Assembly: GCA_019918135.1 (NCBI GenBank)
Contig: WBZZ01004699.1
Location: forward strand, 150,001 to 175,000
From: Paulinella micropora
Lineage: Eukaryota > Cercozoa > Imbricatea > Euglyphida > Paulinellidae
Direction: 5' to 3'
DNA length: 25,000 bases
Shown: positions 11,111 to 19,043 of the stretch, piece after piece
Position numbering within the stretch: the stretch's first letter is position 1
Layout of the letters: every line of letters starts with the position of its first letter
Program-made: the position numbers and the translations under genes
The notes under the pieces: model-generated
The model's database searches: none
What the model was told of the DNA's origin: nothing
Seen by the model: only the letters and a program-made list of their open reading frames with translations

Positions 11111-11935
11111 ATGGAAAAAATCAATAGTGTCAAGGTGAAACCAGTCAAGCAAAACGGCGAAGGGGAAAAACTCGCAAAGGGCTACAAGTTATTTGATGAA
11201 GCCTTTGCTAATATTTTTCTTCTCGCTCGCAAGAAGAGTGGCAAGACGACCGCATTGTTTGAAATCCTGAAACGAACTGCCGACAAAAAGACCCGTATTG
11301 TTATTGTAGCCAGCACAATACACAAGGACCACATTTACAAAGAAATGGTTAAGCACTTCAAGAACAAGGGAAACACGATGGCTATATATACATATTTGAA
11401 AACGGATGGATACAGTGTTATTGATTACGAGTTAGACAAGCTGAATAAACCAGATGAAGAGCAAGAAGAAGGCGAGATTGTTCAAGATGGTAAAGAGGAA
11501 GTAGAAAAGCCGAAGTTTTTATATTTTGGTAAAGAGGAAGAGAAGAAGCAGCAGGGGCGAGCCCCCGCACCCCCATCTAAGTATCAAACACCAGAAGTCG
11601 TTTTCGTCTTAGATGATTTGGGTAGCGGATTACGGGATAAGTCAGTTAGCGACCTGTTGAAAAAAAATCGCCATTATAAAAGTAAGGTGATTATGAGCTC
11701 GCAATACCTTAACGACCTACGACCCGAGGCGATTAAACAGCTCGACTACCTCCTTATTTTTCCAGGTCAGAGTGTTGATAAAATAGAACTCGTGTACAAG
11801 CATCTGGACCTTGGCTACGACCTTGAATACTTTATTGAAAAATACCACGAGGCGACGAAAGAGAGGTTTAACTTTTTGTATGTTGATTCTGTATCGGACG
11901 AACTGAGGCAGAATTTCAACAAACGATTTTTGTAA
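11111..11935 (+). CDS. A32/FtsK-HerA-type genome packaging ATPase
   Basis: 274 residues from an ATG, intact. Walker A is ARKKSGKTT at residues 39-47. Walker B is VVFVLDD at about 163-169, with the acidic pair at the strand end. SSQYLNDLRPEAIKQ after it matches the sensor/arginine region of the family. A Glu/Lys-rich insert (about 112-158) separates the two Walker motifs. In Polintons, virophages and adinto-like viruses this ATPase pumps DNA into the preformed capsid. Its place just upstream of the protease, penton and major capsid genes is the usual morphogenesis cluster. Length is normal. This is one of the best-preserved genes of the element. Confidence 0.9.
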   Translation: MEKINSVKVKPVKQNGEGEKLAKGYKLFDEAFANIFLLARKKSGKTTALFEILKRTADKKTRIVIVASTIHKDHIYKEMVKHFKNKGNTMAIYTYLKTDGYSVIDYELDKLNKPDEEQEEGEIVQDGKEEVEKPKFLYFGKEEEKKQQGRAPAPPSKYQTPEVVFVLDDLGSGLRDKSVSDLLKKNRHYKSKVIMSSQYLNDLRPEAIKQLDYLLIFPGQSVDKIELVYKHLDLGYDLEYFIEKYHEATKERFNFLYVDSVSDELRQNFNKRFL

Positions 11936-11956
11936 TTTTATTATTTATTTTTTTTT

Positions 11957-11967
11957 ATACAATATAG
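11957..11967 (+). promoter_or_regulatory. AT-rich promoter-like motif
   Basis: ATACAATATAG lies directly before the ATG at 11968 and follows a T-rich run at 11941-11956. Confidence 0.45.
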
Positions 11968-12279
11968 ATGCCAACATCACCAGTGATTATTTCACAACCA
12001 GAAGGATACAATATCGGATACAATCCTTCACCAGTCAAAATGCCACAAGCGGGAGGCAAGAAGAAAGGAAAAAAGAAACAAGCAGGAGGTAAAGTCAACT
12101 GGAAAAAAGTCGGACAAGCGATAATGGATGCTAATAGGTTTATCAAGAAGAATCAATTGATTTCAAAGGGTGCTACTTTTCTGAGCGATGTCGGAGTGCC
12201 TTATGCGGACCGTGTAGCGAAGGCGGCAATTAAGCAAGGATACGGCAAGCAACGAGGCGGAGCCGTCAAGTTTCGGTAA
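11968..12279 (+). CDS. Small basic Gly/Lys-rich virion protein, probable core protein
   Basis: 103 residues from an ATG, intact. The N-terminal third is Pro-rich, then AGGKKKGKKKQAGGK, then a predicted amphipathic helix region with a single Trp (about 43-75), then a second helix and a GYGKQRGG tail. Small basic proteins of this layout recur between the ATPase and protease in adinto- and polinton-like viruses and have been likened to adenovirus core proteins such as pX or pVI. The AGG and RGG sites are plausible targets of the neighbouring adenain-like protease. Role as DNA-condensing or capsid-lining protein is inference. Confidence 0.6.
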   Translation: MPTSPVIISQPEGYNIGYNPSPVKMPQAGGKKKGKKKQAGGKVNWKKVGQAIMDANRFIKKNQLISKGATFLSDVGVPYADRVAKAAIKQGYGKQRGGAVKFR

Positions 12280-12323
12280 CCCCACAATATGGAGGAACGT
12301 AAAATCTTATATCAATTTTTTTT

Positions 12324-12337
12324 CTAATAATATACAT
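12324..12337 (+). promoter_or_regulatory. AT-rich promoter-like motif
   Basis: CTAATAATATACAT immediately precedes the ATG at 12338 and follows a T-run at 12316-12323. Compare TATAATATACG before 16706. Confidence 0.5.
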
Positions 12338-13216
12338 ATGAAGAAAAAAAGAATAGGAGGCGCGCGAAAACAACGACCGCCGAGGATATACAGAACCAAA
12401 GATGGCCGACCGTATATTAAAGTAAAAGGCAAACGAGCATATCTCAACTTCGGCGAGAAAACGAATGACCTTTCAACACTTCAAATCGTTAAACTATTTT
12501 TGAAATATATGAACAAACCCAAACGGCGTGGTAAAGCCCGCGAGAAAGTAATTAAGTCCGAATTCAACCGCCTTGAACACGAGAACCGCAATCAGGTAAA
12601 TAATCAACTAGATAAACTCAAACTGGAAAAGTATGAGCAAATACACGAGCTAGAAAAGAAAGATAAAGAAGCAAAAGAACAACAAAAGAAAATAGAAGAG
12701 CGAGAAGCAGAAACGAAAAGAAATGAACTCGCACTCATTCAAACCGAAAACTCTCAAAGGCAAAGATTAGAGGATATTAGGAGAGAAATGAAAGACCAAG
12801 ATGCCATTAGCAATGCCGTAATTGAAAGAGAAGTGGCATTGCGAGAAGCACAAGATAAATTAAAAAGAAGTGAAAGAAAACAAAGGGAAAGAACAGGAAG
12901 ACAGTATGTTTTGTCCGAAGAAGAAGCCATAGCATTTGCTGAGGAAATTCAAAGAAGGGAAGATGAAGCAAAACAACGACAAGGTGATTTAAGACAGCAA
13001 GCAATGGAAGCAGACCAGAAAGCAGCCGAAGCAGAACAGAAGGCGGTTGAAGAAAAACAGAAAGCATTTATAGCGAGGATAGAAAGAGCTCAAACACTAT
13101 TTTCTAGCGGCGGTAAGAAAAGACAGATTAGCGTTAATAGTTTAGCAAAAAAACTAGGGTGGAAAACGAGGGGGGAGCAAACACGGAAACAAAGATGTCG
13201 AAGGCAGAACGGCTAA
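12338..13216 (+). CDS. Basic, coiled-coil protein; possibly the N-terminal part of a longer protease protein
   Basis: 292 residues from an ATG. Residues 1-75 are strongly basic, with a small beta-type segment (YRTKDGRPYIKVKGKRAYL) near residues 19-37. From about 80 to 250 it is a long Glu/Lys/Gln-rich coiled coil. Near the C terminus an SSGGKKRQ stretch precedes a short basic tail. Past the G-run at 13170-13175 the last 15 or so residues look unnatural, while the +1 frame stays open straight into the protease gene. No promoter-like block separates the two. I infer a one-base change in the G-run that split one gene. A virion scaffold or core role is likely but unproven. Confidence 0.6.
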   Translation: MKKKRIGGARKQRPPRIYRTKDGRPYIKVKGKRAYLNFGEKTNDLSTLQIVKLFLKYMNKPKRRGKAREKVIKSEFNRLEHENRNQVNNQLDKLKLEKYEQIHELEKKDKEAKEQQKKIEEREAETKRNELALIQTENSQRQRLEDIRREMKDQDAISNAVIEREVALREAQDKLKRSERKQRERTGRQYVLSEEEAIAFAEEIQRREDEAKQRQGDLRQQAMEADQKAAEAEQKAVEEKQKAFIARIERAQTLFSSGGKKRQISVNSLAKKLGWKTRGEQTRKQRCRRQNG

Positions 13217-13274
13217 CGGTTATATCAAAGAAATCATAGCACTTAGACAGGGAGAACTAAACATAACCACTGGT

Positions 13275-14183
13275 ATGACATTTACTGAATTGGAAAATGC
13301 TTTAATAGGACTAACCGCACAGGGCGGAACTGGTGCGAAAAAATTAGAAGACCTAATTAGAAAAATATTAACGAAGATGATGATAAAAAAGCATTTGAAA
13401 CGAAGTGAATGGAAGACCAAATCAAAGAAAAAAGAATTAGTAAATACCCTAATAAACAAAATGTATGCCGACCCCAACACATATAAAGCACTTTCAAATG
13501 AATTCCAGATACTGCAACCAACCCCCACCACGGATGTAGAGGAAGTTCAACCAGCACCGCCAACAGAAGAGCAACCATCACCACCAGAGCAACAACAACC
13601 ACCACCCACAGAAGAGCAACCACCGCCGACAGAAGAGCAACAAAAACTACCAGCGAACTTAGCGGGGGAAGGCAGAGGACTAATGACGGACGAAATAGAC
13701 AGTATTATGAAAAAGCACGAATGGTATATCGGTACGGTAGCCAGCGACGAAATACACAAGTTGAAACCAGAAAAAAGAAAGAAGTATGGGTTTATTATGA
13801 ACTTGGATAAGTCTAGTCAACCAGGCTCACATTGGATTGCTTTTTGGATCGACACCATTGAAGACGACTCTATCGAAATCTACGACCCACTCGCACTGTA
13901 TAAGCCGACCGAGCTATTTCTACACCAAATGAAACAGCTTATTGAAAAGAGTAAGCCGAACACATATCTGCTTATGAAAGTCAATCAAGTTAAAAACCAA
14001 AGCGACACGACGGATACCTGCGGGTGGCATAGTATACGGTTTCTTTTAGAGCGAGCAAAAGGAAACCGCTTTAAATTTGCCAGCGGCTGGACGGACTTAA
14101 AAGAAAAAGAAGCGGATGAGTTGAAACGCAGAACGGCTACGGCTTTGATACGTATACCTAACCCCCTCCGTCGTGGTAATTAA
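13275..14183 (+). CDS. Adenain-like cysteine protease (virion maturation)
   Basis: 302 residues from ATG 13275, but the frame is open back to 13158. Residues 1-80 are basic and helical. Residues 81-127 are a Pro/Gln/Glu linker with repeated PPTEEQ units. From about 137 comes a C48/adenain-type domain: His186 in GSHWIAFWID, Asp204 in YDPL, Gln242, and Cys249 in TDTCGWH, in the order and spacing of the family. Adenovirus, Polinton and virophage proteases of this kind cut capsid and core precursors during maturation. It is 3' of the basic coiled-coil gene and 5' of the penton gene. The catalytic residues are all present. It may be the C-terminal half of a larger protein beginning at 12338. Confidence 0.85.
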   Translation: MTFTELENALIGLTAQGGTGAKKLEDLIRKILTKMMIKKHLKRSEWKTKSKKKELVNTLINKMYADPNTYKALSNEFQILQPTPTTDVEEVQPAPPTEEQPSPPEQQQPPPTEEQPPPTEEQQKLPANLAGEGRGLMTDEIDSIMKKHEWYIGTVASDEIHKLKPEKRKKYGFIMNLDKSSQPGSHWIAFWIDTIEDDSIEIYDPLALYKPTELFLHQMKQLIEKSKPNTYLLMKVNQVKNQSDTTDTCGWHSIRFLLERAKGNRFKFASGWTDLKEKEADELKRRTATALIRIPNPLRRGN

Positions 14184-14184
14184 A

Positions 14185-14230
14185 ACAAAAAAAATATATT
14201 TTCTATTATATATCCAAAATTAGAGGTGCG
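14185..14230 (+). promoter_or_regulatory. AT-rich promoter-like leader of the penton gene
   Basis: An A-run then AATATATTTTCTATTATATATCC lies in the 47-base gap between the protease stop and the penton ATG. Confidence 0.4.
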
Positions 14231-15046
14231 ATGGAATACCGCGGAGGCCGGAGTTCAAATATTTACTACGTCAACAGCAAAAATAGGATAAACGGCACGG
14301 ACAGTGATTTCACTCACTCCGTTGATATGAAATCGCTAGACAACCCGACACACTGTAAAATTCTTCATATCTATGTGCCGAAATCGTATTATTCTGTCGC
14401 CAGTTCTTACAATACTTTTATTCTGAGTGAGAACGGAAACGAGGCGCTCATTACGATACCCGAAGGAAACCACACAATGAACAACTTAAAAAATAAGCTG
14501 GCCGAGGTGCTAACCGCAGAAAGCCCCAACGACTACACATACACAATAACGAGCAACAACACCAACACTGACCCCGAAGATGGTAAGTTATTGTTTACCA
14601 TAGCGAACAATCCAATTAACATTCAACCGCAGTTTGTATTTGACGACGAAACTCGCATCCACGAAATTATGGGGTTTGAGCGGTCCTCTACTTATTTCTT
14701 TGCTAATAATACACTGATGTCGCCAAATGTCATAATCTTGACTGGCGAAAAAACATTGTATCTACAAAGCGACCTCGTTGGGGAAGGTGATAACCACGTG
14801 CTCCAAGAAATATACACCGAGAATGAAATCCCGTTCGGCTCTGTTATCCACGACGGCTCGGGTAGTGAATACGGAAAAAGGCTATCTACGAGTTCAAGCA
14901 ATGTGTATCGGTTTTACTTGACCGACGAAAACGACCAAGCGATAAACCTCAACGGGCTCGGTATTGTTATGACTTTGTTGATTTACCGTGAGACTAATTA
15001 TTTTAATTTATTTACATCATTTTTTAATCTACTCAAATCAAGGTAA
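14231..15046 (+). CDS. Penton-like minor capsid protein
   Basis: 271 residues from an ATG, intact. The opening (RSSNIYYVNSKNRINGTDSDF) and the pattern of beta strands, with FTHSVDM, ILHIYVPKSYYSV and ITIPEGNHTMNNLKNKL near residues 28-100, match the single-jelly-roll minor capsid proteins of virophages, Polintons and adinto-like viruses, which build the pentameric vertices. Length is close to the family's. It lies directly upstream of the major capsid gene, as usual. The last 20 residues are hydrophobic/aromatic and unlike the rest, so a small change near the 3' end is possible. Confidence 0.8.
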   Translation: MEYRGGRSSNIYYVNSKNRINGTDSDFTHSVDMKSLDNPTHCKILHIYVPKSYYSVASSYNTFILSENGNEALITIPEGNHTMNNLKNKLAEVLTAESPNDYTYTITSNNTNTDPEDGKLLFTIANNPINIQPQFVFDDETRIHEIMGFERSSTYFFANNTLMSPNVIILTGEKTLYLQSDLVGEGDNHVLQEIYTENEIPFGSVIHDGSGSEYGKRLSTSSSNVYRFYLTDENDQAINLNGLGIVMTLLIYRETNYFNLFTSFFNLLKSR

Positions 15047-15070
15047 TTAATTAATTTATTTATTTTTCTC

Positions 15071-15090
15071 ATATTAAAATATATAGCTAC
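15071..15090 (+). promoter_or_regulatory. AT-rich promoter-like motif before the major capsid gene
   Basis: ATATTAAAATATATAGCTAC lies 60 bases before the major capsid ATG. This is a longer leader than any other gene of the element has. Confidence 0.45.
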
Positions 15091-15114
15091 CTTTTAAAAA
15101 TCGTTTTTTGAGAT

Positions 15115-15145
15115 TGTAAGTGGTTTTTGGAAAAAAGCACTTACA
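15115..15145 (+). promoter_or_regulatory. Hairpin in the major capsid 5' leader
   Basis: TGTAAGTG (15115-15122) is the exact complement of CACTTACA (15138-15145). Inside it, after one G-G mismatch, TTTTT can pair with AAAAA around a tiny loop. The foot of the hairpin is five bases before the ATG. Its role could be translational or transcriptional control; that is inference. Confidence 0.5.
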
Positions 15146-15150
15146 CAAAA

Positions 15151-16638
15151 ATGCCAACACAACACGGAGGCGAACTAGATTTTAGCAAGACTGACTACAT
15201 CAGTGCTTCTTATCGTTTGAATAAGCTTGCCCCTCGTGAGGGCTCTGGAACGTTTGAAGTCAGCACTGCTGGTGGACAAGAACGAAGCTTCGACCTTATT
15301 AGCCGACCTTTTAATCTCGCTCTGTCTTATTTGAGTTTTACTTATACTATGAGAGCGGCGGGCGCCAACACTTATTCAAGAATTTTTATGGACTGCCTTT
15401 CGCAAATTAGCCAGATACAACTTCAGACCCGTAGCGGTGTTTATCTGTGCGACGTTAACAACCTTAGACAAGTGACTAAGATGTTGTGGAAACCAGAAAT
15501 GAGTTTTCAAGATTTCTTAGACCTTCCTAACCACGGTGATGCCAGTGGATATGGTTGTATGCTCCAAAAGTGTAATGCTAACGGTTTGATTAACATTAGT
15601 GCTACTGAAGCTATTAGAACTGCCTTTGGTGCGGCCGCTGATGGTGCTAACGATGTTGCCGCCTCTACTCAGAATCTATTTCGAGAGCCCGTGATTGCCG
15701 CTCGTCGTCATGATGATGCTGCTTTGGCTACTGGTGTTGGAGCTTTGTCCGCCGTAAATGTTAATTACAACGAGGCGAAGTATCTTGTGGGAAGTGGAGC
15801 GAATGCCGCTTTGGCTATTAATGTTAAAATTCCTTTGGGTATGATTATTAACACTATTTTCGCACTTGATAAGACTATTATGTTTCCAGAGATTTTGACT
15901 ATGCGAATTGTGTGGAGTGCTACTGACAGAACCGGTTATACGGTGACCAATGGTGCTGCTACTGCTACTAGCACTGCTTATGTTGCTGGACTAAATGCTA
16001 CCATGCCTATGGCTGTATCTGCCGACGTCACCAATCTCGCCTTATTTCTTGCGGTTGAAACGAACCCTGATGTCATTCAATAAATCCAGCAGAAGATTGC
16101 TAGCCCTGAAGGTATGAGCTTCAATATTGATTATCCCTATGTTTACAAAAATACTACAGCAGCAAGCACGAGTCAAAACATTATTATGCGATTTGACCGC
16201 GGGCATGGTCGCCGTTTGAAGAAGATTTATCACTCTGTTTTTAACACCGAAGAAAGGAAGAACACAGCTTATGACAACGATAACCGTGCCGCCGCTAAGG
16301 TCGTCAATTTTTACACCACTCTGGATGGCGCCCGCCAGCAAGAATTCAACATTGACTGTGCCGCCGAAGAAGACTATATGTACCTAAAGCCAAAGATTGA
16401 GGATTCGGCCTTGTTGAATAACGATGTTTATAAATACAACTGGTTCTGGGCGGATGCTTGGGATAATACCCGTCCGCTATATAGCAAGGACCAACATGAA
16501 ATCAGTGGTTTAAGCCTTGATACTGAGCGACGATGGGAGTTTATTGCGACCACCGCGAATGCCGCCTTCAACCATTACACTGTGGCAATGACTCAGCGAG
16601 AGGTTCAGGTTAAGGCGAATATGATTACAATAAGTTAG
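15151..16638 (+). pseudogene. Double-jelly-roll major capsid protein, interrupted by one stop
   Basis: I place the start at ATG 15151 (MPTQHGGELDF); the open frame runs back to a TTG at 15127 that overlaps the leader hairpin. The same frame runs for 496 codons to the TAG at 16636-16638, broken only by TAA at 16081-16083 (codon 311). Sequence on both sides is clearly the same protein. The N-terminal FSKTDYISASYRLNKL and FDLISRPFNLALSYLSFTY blocks and the C-terminal FNTEERKN and WFWADAWDN regions fit the Polinton/adinto/PLV major capsid family. Length is normal. In the capsid it trimerises to form the facets. The stop removes 185 residues including most of the second jelly roll, so this copy should not make functional capsid unless the stop is read through. 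Confidence 0.85.
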
Positions 16639-16687
16639 CCACCCCCATCCGTTGAGGTAATATTTAAAAATTTAGATTTATTTTTTT

Positions 16688-16705
16688 CATATAATATACG
16701 AAGCT
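16688..16705 (+). promoter_or_regulatory. AT-rich promoter-like motif
   Basis: CATATAATATACGAAGCT directly precedes ATG 16706 and follows a T-run. It shares TAATATAC with the block before 12338. Confidence 0.5.
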
Positions 16706-17904
16706 ATGAGTCATCAGAGAAATTTAGTCGCCCAAAATCCAGACGGAGACTTCGTAAATGTCAAAGTCGGGTATGACGGACACATTGAAACAAATAAAAT
16801 GAAAACCGCATTTGGTGAAGCCTTAACCAGTTCATTAACTCCAGTATTACAAGAAATTTTTCCATACACAGTTAATACACGGATATGGACGAAAACAGAA
16901 ACGAAGGCGACCGTTTCATTTAGCAGTAATATGGCTGAATTAAAAACAACCGCAGATGCTACTGCTAATGCGGTATTGACGAGTAAAAAAACAATAAAAT
17001 ACAGAACAGGTATGGGCGTCTTAGCACGCTTCACTGCCTTATGGACTACTGATGAAACTAAGAATTATAGTTCATTTATTGGTATTGGTGATAATGATTT
17101 ACAAAATGGTTTCTATTTCTACAAAAACAGAGATACGGGAATGAATATTCTACATTGTAAGGGAGGAGTGCCTACCTTGGTGGACGAAGGGAAATGTATT
17201 TCAAATTCAATTTCAGTATTTGGGCTTTGGTGCTATTAAGTTTTCAATTGAGAATCCAACAACGGGCGAATTCCAGCAAGTCCATATGATTAAGTATGCG
17301 AATGCCAATACTGGTGTCAGTCTACGAAATACAACTCTCCCATTTGTAGCTCGTATCTACAATATCAATCCAGGAAATGGAATACAAAGTTTGAAAACGG
17401 CCAGTTGTAGTATGTTTATTGAGGGCCCCAACACTATTAATTCAAGCATATCTAACGAAGCGGAAGGAAGTGAGCCAGCGAGCACGACTGAAAGCCCAAT
17501 TCTCAGTATAAAAAATAAAACGCTTTTTAATAATGCCGCAACAAATTATTCAATTGTTTACCCATCTCTCGTGAGCATATCGAACGAAGATGCTAAAGTT
17601 AATATAGTGCGAATTGTAAAAACGACTGGAGCACTTACGAATGAAAACTTCGCTGATATTGATGCCACGACTTCAATCGTATCAAAGGACGTCTCTGCGA
17701 CTGCCCTCGGTGGTGCCACAATAACAGACGTCATTCTTAAACTTTATGTTAATTAATGCTACTTCTAGCCAGCTTATTGACCTGCGAGCTTACGACATAC
17801 AACTTTCTCCTGGTGAAAATCTAACATTTTTACAAAAGTCTGTCGCGACTGTTAATAATGGAGGAAATGTAAGTGTTATCGTTAATTACTTAGAAGATCA
17901 TTGA
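16706..17904 (+). pseudogene. Second fibre-like structural protein, split by two frameshifts
   Basis: Three consecutive open segments, each in the next frame, appear to be one protein of about 400 residues: 16706 to about 17220 (ATG start), about 17220-17754, and 17755-17904 (not opened by an ATG). The first holds YRTGMGVLARFTALW and FIGIGDNDLQNGFYFY, a beta-rich pattern I associate with virion surface proteins of environmental viruses. The second (FSIENPTTGEFQ, TTLPFVARIYN) continues that fold. The third ends in a Gly/Asn-rich strand region. Each break is a single-base change near TATTTGGG and TTAATTAATG. It follows the major capsid gene with its own promoter-like block. Attachment or decoration of the capsid is the likely role, by inference. 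Confidence 0.6.
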
Positions 17905-17926
17905 AGCAAAAAAAAATACAAAGACT

Positions 17927-18202
17927 TTACAAATACTTTTTCAATTCATCTTTATTACTACACCACGGCTGACGAACTAACCATTCAATATATGGCTTGT
18001 CAATCTTGGCGATGTCTTCTATTTTTTTACCTTTGTATTTACCAAAATGGAACAAGTCTTTTGGTTGAGCATTTCTCTTTTCTTCAATCGCTTTTATTTC
18101 GTCGTGGATTACCTTTTGAACATCGGCGAGAGAAAATGATTTCTTTTCGCCTTCAATGGAAAGTTTTTCAAACTTCTCTCACAGTCTTGTAAGGGTAGTC
18201 AT
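17927..18202 (-). pseudogene. Small ExoX C-terminal/DUF3820-like protein with an early stop
   Basis: On the reverse strand ATG 18202-18200 opens a 91-codon frame ending in TAA at 17929-17927, with one internal TGA at codon 8 (18181-18179). The conserved end reads FHFGKYKGKKIEDIAKID and YIEWLVRQPWC, the F-GK(Y/H)KGK...I..YI.W pattern found in the C-terminal domain of exodeoxyribonuclease X-type and small DUF3820-like proteins. These accompany nucleases or act as small nucleic-acid-binding modules. A CGA-to-TGA transition would explain the stop. Without it the protein is complete and of normal size for a stand-alone domain. It sits between the second fibre gene and the lipase gene and is antisense to both. 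Confidence 0.6.
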
Positions 18203-18246
18203 AGTAGAGTGTATACGGTCTATGCCCGTAGGGTATATAGTAGGCA

Positions 18247-18287
18247 GTATAAAAAATTAAAAAATTAAATAATTAATATAGAAACTT
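18247..18287 (+). promoter_or_regulatory. AT-rich promoter-like block before the lipase gene
   Basis: TATAAAAAATT runs followed by TTAATATAGAAAC, 5 bases before the TTG at 18288. The spacing matches the other genes, suggesting that the TTG replaces an original ATG. Confidence 0.4.
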
Positions 18288-19023
18288 TTGAAAAAATTTT
18301 ACAAAACCAGTGGAGGTGCGGAGGCGGAGTCTCCGCGAATGTCTGAGTGGATTGTCTTTGTAAAGGCTTACTCCGCTAAACACGGTATAAGCTACAAGGA
18401 GGCATTGAAAAAGGCGGGTAAAGAATACAGGAAACAAAAAGGAGGTAGTGCTAGTTTATCGGAGGATGTCTATTTGTCTTCGTCAGAACGAAAAGGGTCT
18501 GACGGATGGAAGCCAGTCGCAAGCAAAGAGAAATCAACGGTGTATGAGAAAGACGGTAAGGCAATTGTAGCATTTAGAGGAAGTGCGGATAAGCGAGACT
18601 TGCTAACCAATGTTGCCTTGGTAAAGGGAGTATTGAAAAGAACTCCGAGATATAAAGAAGAGCAGAAGTAACGAAGTCATAAAGCAATATGGTAAAGAAA
18701 ATGTAGAGCTGACGGGACATTCACTAGGTGGCACAATAGCAAAAGACTTAAGCCGACAAACGGGGGTGAAGGCGACTACATACAATAAAGGCAGTAGCAC
18801 GAGAGACCTCATTGAAGGAGTAATTGACCGAGTAGCTGTTAGAGTAAATCCAAAAGGTAAGCGGGCGAAAACTGCGAAGCTAACCACGAATTATCGGACT
18901 AAGTATGACCCAGTTTCATTGTTAGGGGCAACGGCTGTAAATACTAAGCTAGTGAAGCCGACGAGGGGTATTCATACTATTAGAAGTTTCAGGGGCAAAG
19001 GCAAAAAGGCAAAAAATAAATAA
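18288..19023 (+). pseudogene. Class 3 lipase-like protein with N-terminal KGG module, frameshifted
   Basis: First segment 18288-18671 begins at TTG; the first in-frame ATG is 18339. Residues 18-53 form a WIVFVKAYSAKHGISYKEAL...YRKQKGG module seen at the ends of many large-DNA-virus proteins. Residues about 82-99 end in IVAFRGS, typical of the oxyanion strand of class 3 lipases. Coding then moves to another frame, open from 18637, which has the nucleophile elbow GHSLGG (Ser codon 18721-18723), a candidate catalytic Asp in KYDPVS and His in GIHTIRSF, and a basic tail ending at 19023. The frame switch lies within 18637-18671. A lipase could help membrane penetration or exit; this is inference. 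All triad candidates survive, but not in one frame. Confidence 0.7.
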
Positions 19024-19043
19024 TCTTTTTTTCATTTTTTTAT

